DNA of 37,100 bases from Verrucomicrobiota bacterium (GTDB lineage: Bacteria > Verrucomicrobiota > Kiritimatiellia > RFP12 > UBA1067). The first letter of the stretch is position 1. Each line of letters opens with the position of its first letter. Location: positions 1 to 37,100 of the forward strand of contig JAEEZC010000066.1 of the NCBI GenBank assembly GCA_016288465.1, written 5' to 3'. Below, piece by piece: positions 31,288-37,100 of this stretch. A program made the translations under genes and the position numbers. A model generated the notes under the pieces. That model searched no databases and was not told the DNA's origin. It worked only from the letters and a program-made list of their open reading frames with translations.

Positions 31288-33057
31288 ATGAAGCTCGACC
31301 CAACGAAGATGACGGATTGGCAGGTCGCGGAGGCGGCCGAGTCGAATTCCACGTTCAAGACCGCAGCTCGTCTGGCGGAGGAACTAGGTCTCAAGGAGAG
31401 CGAGTGGGACCCGTACGGCAGGTTCCTCGCCAAGATTGACGTTGAGAAGGTTCTGAGACGTGTCGGCCCCGAGAAGCGGGCGAAGTACATAGACGTCACG
31501 GCAATCACGCCGACGGCGCTGGGCGAGGGCAAGACGACGACCACGCTTGGTCTCGTCGAAGGCCTCGGCAAGCTTGGCAAGAAGGTGATCGGCTGCGTGC
31601 GTCAGCCGTCCGGCGGGCCCACGTTCAACATAAAGGGCTCCGCTGCCGGCGGCGGTCTTGCGCAGGTCGTTCCTCTGACGGCGCTTTCGCTCGGCCTTAC
31701 GGGCGACATCGACGCCATCACCAACGCCAACAACCTCGCGATGGTGGCGCTCAACTCGCGCATGCAGCACGAGCGCAACCACGACGACGCATGGCTCGCC
31801 GAGCGCGGCCTCAAGCGCCTTGACGTCGATCCCGCCCGCATCCAGTTCCGCTGGGCGATGGACTTCTGCGCGCAGGGCCTGAGGAACATAACAATCGGCA
31901 ACGGCGGCAAGCTCGACGGCTTCGCCTGCGAGTCAGGCTTCTACATCACCGTTGCGTCCGAGGTGATGGCGGTTCTCACGATGAGCACCGACCTGAAGGA
32001 TCTGAGGAACCGCCTTTCGCGGATTGTCGTCGCGTATTCGAGGAGCGGAGTCCCCGTGACGACGAAGGACCTTGAGGTCGACGGCGCGATGTGCGCGCTT
32101 CTGGTCAATGCGATCAAGCCGACGCTCATGCAGTCCTTCGAGGGGCAGCCGATGCTGGTGCACGCCGGGCCTTTCGCGAACATCGCAATCGGCCAGAGTT
32201 CGGTTGTGGCCGACAGGCTTGCGTGCGCGCTTGGCGACTACGTCGTCACCGAGAGCGGCTTCGCCAGCGACATGGGCTACGAGAAGTTCTGGAACATCAA
32301 GTGCCGCTGCTCCGGCCTGAAACCCGACGCGGTCGTGCTTGTCGCGACGGTCCGCGCGCTGAAGGCGCACGGCGGCGCGCCGAAGGTGCAGGCGGGGCTT
32401 CCGCTGGACCCGGTCTACACGCACGAGAACCTTGAGCTTCTGCAGCGCGGGTGCGACAATCTGCTCGCGCACATCGACATCATCCGCCGTTCCGGCGTCC
32501 AGCCGGTGGTCTGCCTGAATGCCTTCTATACGGACACGAAGCGCGAGCGCGAGCTTGTAAGGAGCATGGCCGAGAAGGCCGGCGCTACGTTTGCGGTGTC
32601 CGACCACTGGCTAAAGGGCGGCAGCGGCGCGCTGGAGCTTGCCTCCGCGGTCATCAAGGTGTGCGACGAGCCGAACAACTTCGCGTATCTCTGCGACCTT
32701 TCCGAGCCGCTCAAGGACCGCATCGAGAAGCAGGTCCGCGAGGTGTACGGCGGCGACGGCGTCGACTTCGAGCCTCTTGCGCTCGAGAAGCTGGAGAGGC
32801 TGCAGGCCGATCCGGAGACCGCGAAGCTGCCGATCTGCGTTGCGAAGACGCAATACTCGCTCTCTCACGATCCGAGTCTGCTTGGCCGCCCGAAGGGGTG
32901 GCGCATGCCGGTGAGGGACGTGCTGTTCTACCGCGGCGCGGGGCTGATCGTCCCTGTCGCGGGCGATATCAAGCTGATGCCGGGCACGTCCGCGTCGCCT
33001 GCGTACCGCAAGATTGATGTCGATGTCGAGACTGGCAAGGTCCGCGGGCTCTTCTGA
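31288..33057 (+). CDS. fhs: Formate-tetrahydrofolate ligase
   Basis: 589 residues, slightly longer than the usual 556. It makes 10-formyl-THF from formate, ATP and THF in one-carbon metabolism. Visible: ATP loop TPTALGEGKTTTTLGL (Lys82), RQPSGGPTFNIKGSAAGGG, LTGDIDAITNANNLAMVALN, and near the C-terminus FYRGAGLIVPVAGDIKLMPG. The start is the ATG at 31288, which has AGGAGG 6 nt upstream; an in-frame start at 31243 overlaps efp. One-carbon supply for purines and formyl-Met, or formate assimilation, are equally possible from sequence alone. Confidence 0.96.
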   Translation: MKLDPTKMTDWQVAEAAESNSTFKTAARLAEELGLKESEWDPYGRFLAKIDVEKVLRRVGPEKRAKYIDVTAITPTALGEGKTTTTLGLVEGLGKLGKKVIGCVRQPSGGPTFNIKGSAAGGGLAQVVPLTALSLGLTGDIDAITNANNLAMVALNSRMQHERNHDDAWLAERGLKRLDVDPARIQFRWAMDFCAQGLRNITIGNGGKLDGFACESGFYITVASEVMAVLTMSTDLKDLRNRLSRIVVAYSRSGVPVTTKDLEVDGAMCALLVNAIKPTLMQSFEGQPMLVHAGPFANIAIGQSSVVADRLACALGDYVVTESGFASDMGYEKFWNIKCRCSGLKPDAVVLVATVRALKAHGGAPKVQAGLPLDPVYTHENLELLQRGCDNLLAHIDIIRRSGVQPVVCLNAFYTDTKRERELVRSMAEKAGATFAVSDHWLKGGSGALELASAVIKVCDEPNNFAYLCDLSEPLKDRIEKQVREVYGGDGVDFEPLALEKLERLQADPETAKLPICVAKTQYSLSHDPSLLGRPKGWRMPVRDVLFYRGAGLIVPVAGDIKLMPGTSASPAYRKIDVDVETGKVRGLF

Positions 33058-33078
33058 GGTTGCGCCTCTGCCCGGTCC

Positions 33079-33549
33079 GTGGACTTCGCCGCGATAGACT
33101 TCGAGACGGCCGAGTGCCGCGACGGCCGCTCCGGCGAGCCGTGGCAGCTCGGCGTCGCCTTCGTAAGCGGCGGCGAGGTCGTGGACACAAAGGAGTTCCT
33201 ATTTGACGTCGAGGGCGCGCCCGAAAGGGCGCACGGCGGCGGTTCTCTGGGCACGATCCAGTCTTCTTTCGAATCGTGGGCGCCGTTCGTGGAGGGCCGT
33301 CCGCTTGCGGCGCACAACGCGTCCTGCGAGCGGACGATACTCACTCGTGCGGCGCCTTTCACGAAATGGGGGCCGTGGACGGACACGATGAGACTGGCAA
33401 AAGCGCGCTATCCGCGGCTTCCGTCGTATGCGCTGCGCGACCTCTGCGAGATGTTTGGCTGCGTTCCGCGCATGGAAGGGCGCACGTGGCATGACGGCGT
33501 ATACGACGCCGTTGCCTGCGCAAAACTGGCAATGGCGCTCGCAATGTGA
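33079..33549 (+). CDS. DnaQ-like DEDDh 3'-5' exonuclease
   Basis: 156 residues from a GTG, just an exonuclease domain. Exo I FAAIDFETAE, Exo II LAAHNASCERTIL and Exo III HDGVYDAVACAKLA are intact, so catalysis by two metal ions is expected. It resembles the stand-alone DNA polymerase III epsilon-like proteins of unclear partner. It starts 21 nt after fhs; the ribosome-binding site is weak. Confidence 0.85.
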   Translation: MDFAAIDFETAECRDGRSGEPWQLGVAFVSGGEVVDTKEFLFDVEGAPERAHGGGSLGTIQSSFESWAPFVEGRPLAAHNASCERTILTRAAPFTKWGPWTDTMRLAKARYPRLPSYALRDLCEMFGCVPRMEGRTWHDGVYDAVACAKLAMALAM

Positions 33550-33571
33550 TGACCGCCGCGCCGATTTTTGG

Positions 33572-33577
33572 TAAAAT
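33572..33577 (+). promoter_or_regulatory. Extended -10 box upstream of the phosphomannomutase operon
   Basis: TTTTGG-TAAAAT; leader of about 28 nt carries GGAGAG before the ATG at 33612. Confidence 0.6.
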
Positions 33578-33611
33578 ATTGGAAAATCCTGAAACGGAGA
33601 GAATATAAGAA

Positions 33612-34964
33612 ATGAGCATCTACAAGGCGTATGACATCCGCGGCATCTACGGCAAAGACCTGTGCGACGACGAGTTCTACAGAATCGCAAGGGCATATGC
33701 GCAGTTCTGCGGGTTCACGGGCAAGGGCCGCGTCGTTGTCGCCCGCGACTGCCGAAAGTCCAGCGACGCGCTTTTCGCGGCGTTCTCGGCAGGGCTTGTG
33801 GACGAGGGCGTCGACGTTATCGACATCGGTCTCGCGTCAACGCCGATGAGCTACTTCGCGAATGCGAAGCTCAAGGCCGACGGCTCGGTGATGATCACCG
33901 CTTCGCACAACACGAAGGAGTGGAACGGCTGCAAGCTGTGCAAGGCGAACGCGGTGCCCATATCCGGCGCCACGGGAATCAAGGACATAGAGCGTCTTGT
34001 CGCGGGCATCACGACGGGCGATCCGGCGGCGGGCGTCGGCGAGATCAAGAAGGTTGACGTCTCGGCCGACTACGCGGCGCATGTGAAGGAGTTCGCGCAC
34101 ATGAAGCGTCCGCTTCACCTTGCGCTCGACTTCGCCAACGGCATGGGCATTGCCGAGTCCGTCGCGTTCAAGGGCTCCGACATCACGTACGACGCGCTCT
34201 ACGGCGAGTACGACGGCGATTTCCCGAACCACGACGCGAACCCGCTCCACCACGAGACGCTGGCCGACCTTCAGGCGCTCATGCGCGCGAATCCCGGCAA
34301 GTACGCCTTCGGCGTCGCATACGACGGCGATGCGGACCGCGCGGGCTTCCTCGACGAGAAGGGCGACATCATTCCGATGGATTTCGTCACCGCCCTTATC
34401 GCGAAGGACCTCCTTTCCTCGAATCCGGGCCGCGCGTGCTTCTACGACCTTCGGTCGTCCAAGGTCTGCGAGGAGGTAATCGCCGCCGCAGGAGGCAAGC
34501 CGATGATGTCCCGCGTCGGACACTCGTTCATCAAGGAGCAGATGCGCCAGAACGACGCGATCTTCGCGGGCGAGCTTTCCGGCCACTACTACTTCCAGGC
34601 GAACTCGACGGCGGAGTCTTCCTCGATGGCGACGTTCGCCCTCTGCAACATCGTCTCGGCAAGCGACAAGCCGCTTTCGGAGCTTGTCGCTCCGCTGAGG
34701 AAGTACAGCCAGTCGGGCGAGATCAACACCAAGACGTCGACCAGTCCTGCGGAGATTCTCGAGCGCGTCAAGGCGACGTACGCTGGCAAGGCCCGCGTCT
34801 TCGAGCTCGACGGCGTGTCTGTCGACGCATGGGATTCCGACGGCTACTGGGCCAACGTGCGCATGTCGAACACAGAGCCGCTAGTCCGTCTCAACCTTGA
34901 AGGCAAGACGGCGGAGATAATGGAGGCCAGACGTGACGAATTCCTCTCCATCATCCGTTCTTAA
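33612..34964 (+). CDS. manB: Phosphomannomutase/phosphoglucomutase
   Basis: 450 residues of the alpha-D-phosphohexomutase family. Features: YKAYDIRGIYG, catalytic Ser98 in ITASHNTKEWNG, metal loop DGDADR (238-243), sugar loop GELSGHYYF and phosphate loop RMSNTEPLVRLN. It converts mannose-6-P/mannose-1-P, probably also glucose phosphates, feeding GDP-mannose or NDP-sugars, and so could supply the polysaccharide locus elsewhere in the window. Symbol is by family only; algC-type bifunctionality is possible. The next gene starts inside its last 32 nt. Confidence 0.92.
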   Translation: MSIYKAYDIRGIYGKDLCDDEFYRIARAYAQFCGFTGKGRVVVARDCRKSSDALFAAFSAGLVDEGVDVIDIGLASTPMSYFANAKLKADGSVMITASHNTKEWNGCKLCKANAVPISGATGIKDIERLVAGITTGDPAAGVGEIKKVDVSADYAAHVKEFAHMKRPLHLALDFANGMGIAESVAFKGSDITYDALYGEYDGDFPNHDANPLHHETLADLQALMRANPGKYAFGVAYDGDADRAGFLDEKGDIIPMDFVTALIAKDLLSSNPGRACFYDLRSSKVCEEVIAAAGGKPMMSRVGHSFIKEQMRQNDAIFAGELSGHYYFQANSTAESSSMATFALCNIVSASDKPLSELVAPLRKYSQSGEINTKTSTSPAEILERVKATYAGKARVFELDGVSVDAWDSDGYWANVRMSNTEPLVRLNLEGKTAEIMEARRDEFLSIIRS

Positions 34965-36120
34965 GGCCGTATCGGCCGCCGTCCTGTGCGCCGCGCTCGG
35001 CTGCGCGCCGGGCGACGGCTCGCGCGAGCTTGAGGCCGGCCGCGCCGCTTTCGAGGCCGGCGACTTCAAAAAGGCGGAGAAGCTTCTTGCCAAGTGCGCG
35101 GAGCTCTCGCCGACCAATGTCGAGGCCGTCGTCTACCTCGCCAGAATGAAGCTCCAGTCCGGTGAAATCGCCGAGGCCGGCCAGTACGTCGCTCGTGCCG
35201 CGGCTCTGGCGGGAGGCGACAGCGACGTCCGACTGCTGGGCGCACAGGTCGCATGGCATCAGAAGGACTATGCAAGGGCGGCGGATCTCTTCGCCGGAAT
35301 CGCAGATGACGCGTCGCTCGACGCAAGACTCCGCTCTCAGGGCTGGACGGGGCTCGGAATCGTCGAGATGGGCCGCAACGACAAGGGCCAGGACCAGACG
35401 CGCTACGATCTGGCCAGGATAGCGTTTATTCGCGCGATTCGCGCCGACCGTCGCAATGCGTCCGCATACTATCACCTCGGCCATCTCTACCGCTACGCTC
35501 CCTTCGGCTATGCCGAGGCCGCGCTTGAGCAGTTCGAGATATTCGTGAGGCTTGACTCCGAGACGTCGTCTCCGCGCGTCCAGAAGACCCAGCGCTCCAT
35601 AATACCGGACCTCAAGGAGTCCATCGCCCGTGCGGCGACGGAGCGCCCCGGAGCCGCCCAGCGCAACAGCGCCGTGTGCCAAGCCCTGATTTCGCGGGCG
35701 GAGGATGCTCTCAAGAAGGGCAACGTCAAGGTAGCCCGCTCGTGCTTTAAGGAGGCGTGCGAGGCAGATCCTCTTTCGTTTTCCGCCGCGCTAGGCCTGG
35801 CGAAGGCCGAGCTCAAGGCCGATTCGTCGGCTGCGGGGCAGAGGCGGGCCTTCGAGAGCTACCGCAAGGCGTGCTCCCTCAGGCCCGGCGCTGTTTCGAC
35901 GCTTGTTGAGACGGGTCTGCTAGCCGAGAGGCTTGCGCTCCACGCCCAGGCTCGCGAAATCTATTCGCGCGCGGTCGCGGCGAATCCGGCGTCGCTTGAC
36001 GCGATTGACGGGCTGATCCGTTCGCTTGGCAAGGCCGGCGACAAGTCGCTCAAGGCGCTTGCCCAGGCATACCAGAGATACCGCGACACTCTGCCGACAC
36101 CGAAAAAGAGAAGGAGGTAG
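34933..36120 (+). CDS. TPR-repeat lipoprotein
   Basis: 395 residues from a GTG with GGAGG 6 nt upstream, overlapping the mutase gene by 32 nt. The N-terminus has a lipoprotein signal ending in AALGC (Cys24). At least eight TPR-like helical pairs follow, e.g. AGRAAFEAGDFKKAEKLLAK, AQVAWHQKDYARAADLFAGI, ASAYYHLGHLYRYAPFGYAE and AREIYSRAVAANPASLDAID. It is probably anchored in the periplasm-facing membrane as a scaffold. The first half has full-length tandem TPRs, the second half wider spaced ones. Linked to an ECF sigma factor two genes on, so an envelope role is plausible. Confidence 0.85.
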   Translation: MTNSSPSSVLKAVSAAVLCAALGCAPGDGSRELEAGRAAFEAGDFKKAEKLLAKCAELSPTNVEAVVYLARMKLQSGEIAEAGQYVARAAALAGGDSDVRLLGAQVAWHQKDYARAADLFAGIADDASLDARLRSQGWTGLGIVEMGRNDKGQDQTRYDLARIAFIRAIRADRRNASAYYHLGHLYRYAPFGYAEAALEQFEIFVRLDSETSSPRVQKTQRSIIPDLKESIARAATERPGAAQRNSAVCQALISRAEDALKKGNVKVARSCFKEACEADPLSFSAALGLAKAELKADSSAAGQRRAFESYRKACSLRPGAVSTLVETGLLAERLALHAQAREIYSRAVAANPASLDAIDGLIRSLGKAGDKSLKALAQAYQRYRDTLPTPKKRRR

Positions 36121-36123
36121 CGC

Positions 36124-36561
36124 ATGGGGCCGCTCACGGTTCCTGACTACCTCGTTGTTTCGGTGTCGGTCCTTGCGGCCGCCGTGGGCGTCGTCATAGG
36201 CTTTTCCGGCGCTATCGCGTTCCTTTCGGGGCTTGCCGCAGCTGTCATGATCGGCTATCTGGTTGGCCCCGAGATTGTCGATGCGCTCGGGGCTTATGTC
36301 CCGAACGCAATGGTTAGGGGCGCTGTGGCTTTCGCCGCAGCCATCATAGCGTTTGGAGCCGTTCGATGGGCGGTTGCGAAGTGCGTGCACGGGCTTGTTG
36401 CCCAACCAGGCGACGCGATTCTGGGCGCGATGTTCGCAGCTGTGTCCGGTCTGGTCGTGTCGCTCGGCATCGTATGGGTGCTTGAGATGTTCTTCCCGTA
36501 CGACCCTGTCTTCTCGTCCGCTATACTTGACGCCGTTCGCGCCTATGTCTCAGCGCGATAG
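36124..36561 (+). CDS. CvpA-like integral membrane protein
   Basis: 145 residues with four hydrophobic segments (LVVSVSVLAAAVGVVIGFSG; AIAFLSGLAAAVMIGYLVG; AVAFAAAIIAFGAVRWAV; GAMFAAVSGLVVSLGIVWVL). The layout and length match CvpA-type inner-membrane proteins, though identity is only by pattern. It starts 3 nt after the lipoprotein gene; AGAAGGAGG overlaps that gene's end. The sigma-factor gene begins inside its last 17 nt. Confidence 0.65.
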   Translation: MGPLTVPDYLVVSVSVLAAAVGVVIGFSGAIAFLSGLAAAVMIGYLVGPEIVDALGAYVPNAMVRGAVAFAAAIIAFGAVRWAVAKCVHGLVAQPGDAILGAMFAAVSGLVVSLGIVWVLEMFFPYDPVFSSAILDAVRAYVSAR

Positions 36562-37042
36562 CATTCTTGGCGAGGCGAGACGGTTCGAAAAGAATCTTCT
36601 GAACTTTTTCTGGCGTCAGGGCGTTTCACCTTCTGAGGGAGAGGACCTCGTCCAGGAGACGTACCTTCGGCTCTGGAAGTACCGGGACAGGTACGTGCCC
36701 ACGGCGAAGCTCTCGACCTTTCTCTTCACTCTCGCGAGGCAGGTTCGCATCGACGACCTTCGAAGGCGGGTGCGCCGACAGGAGAGGGAGGAGTTGTACT
36801 GGAAGGACTCTGTGGAGCCGCCGCCGTCGCCAAACGGAGGCGCGGATGCGAGGTGGGATGCGAGATGGGCGCTGTCGAAGCTGTCGGAGCCGCTGAGGGA
36901 TGTGGTGGAGCTGGGTCTTATGCAGGACCTTCCCTATGCCGAGGTGGCGGAGATACTCGGCATACCTGTCGGAACGGTGAAGTCGAGAATGTCTAATGCG
37001 CTGAAAAAACTCAAGGAGGTTTTTGATGACGAAGGATCTTGA
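36545..37042 (+). CDS. ECF-type RNA polymerase sigma factor
   Basis: 165 residues with sigma region 2 (FEKNLLNFFWRQG, EDLVQETYLRLWKYRDRY, FLFTLARQVRIDDLRRRVRR) and region 4 (LPYAEVAEILGIPVGTVKSR, MSNALKKLKEVF), without region 1 or 3, so group 4 (ECF). The start at 36545 overlaps the CvpA-like gene by 17 nt; the frame open to 36353 runs antisense-free through that gene and is not used. The following gene starts inside its 3' end, the usual place for a cognate anti-sigma factor. Confidence 0.9.
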   Translation: MSQRDSILGEARRFEKNLLNFFWRQGVSPSEGEDLVQETYLRLWKYRDRYVPTAKLSTFLFTLARQVRIDDLRRRVRRQEREELYWKDSVEPPPSPNGGADARWDARWALSKLSEPLRDVVELGLMQDLPYAEVAEILGIPVGTVKSRMSNALKKLKEVFDDEGS

Positions 37043-37100
37043 TGAGACACTTGCGGAGCTTGGTCCCGAATTCCGATCCGTCGCTCAGCGTCTTCGCGAA
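37026..37100 (+). CDS. Start of a gene coupled to the sigma factor, right edge
   Basis: ATG at 37026, preceded by AAGGAGG (6 nt), overlapping the sigma gene by 17 nt and open to the window end (25 codons: MTKDLDETLAELGPEFRSVA then QRLRE). Too little is visible to name it. Its position suggests an anti-sigma factor. Confidence 0.6.
   Translation, partial: MTKDLDETLAELGPEFRSVAQRLRE

Overview
The window most likely comes from a Gram-negative-type, carbohydrate-oriented bacterium of the PVC group, with Kiritimatiellota or another gut/rumen Verrucomicrobiota-like lineage as my best guess. This is inferred from a FadL-type outer-membrane protein, a lipoprotein, a secreted GH31 enzyme, AAA-ATPase/PD-(D/E)XK genes and gene-family mix; no rRNA or other firm marker is present.

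Layout. (1) 1-1124: an accessory-looking edge with a truncated KPNT-repeat protein, a cluster of TGGACC repeats, a minus-strand terminator and a small HTH protein. (2) 1125-5351: a plus-strand surface-polysaccharide O-acylation block (MBOAT/AlgI-like acyltransferase, AlgX/J-like DHHW/SGNH protein, acyltransferase-3 membrane protein). (3) 5248-14589, minus: one long, tightly overlapping operon that starts with an ABC-2 polysaccharide exporter (permease, ATPase), then carries an AAA-ATPase/nuclease-like protein and a small winged-helix protein, and ends with two very large glycosyltransferases, one with an 84-bp tandem coiled-coil repeat. (4) 14623-16044, minus: the initiating polyprenyl-phosphate sugar transferase. 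(5) 16085-21360, minus: a 1569-residue protein with three GT2 domains, a degenerate fourth and a CDP-glycerol glycerophosphotransferase-like end, plus a small unknown protein. Regions 2-5 together form a capsule or LPS-like biosynthesis, export and decoration locus.

(6) 21460-25383, plus: secreted alpha/beta-hydrolase esterase, Tat-signal metallo-beta-lactamase-fold hydrolase, an 800-bp non-coding stretch with a 205-bp inverted-repeat element and four 22-bp iterated repeats, then aldose 1-epimerase. (7) 25393-28387: DUF4186, YqeY-like, an orphan Vsr endonuclease, and a convergent secreted GH31 glycosidase. (8) 28581-30563: a TetR regulator and a FadL-like outer-membrane channel with a striking operator over its promoter. 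(9) 30671-33549: elongation factor P, formate-tetrahydrofolate ligase, DEDD exonuclease. (10) 33612-37100: phosphomannomutase, TPR lipoprotein, CvpA-like membrane protein, ECF sigma factor and the start of a coupled gene (possible anti-sigma).

Two window-wide patterns stand out. Nearly every promoter I can see is an extended -10 (TGn-TATAAT), and six carbohydrate or surface-polysaccharide genes have this box only 7-8 nt from their start codon, so they are predicted to make leaderless mRNAs. Second, base composition shifts visibly near 11,300: the glycosyltransferase and acyltransferase genes to the left are more AT-rich than the genes to the right, as expected for an exchanged polysaccharide island.
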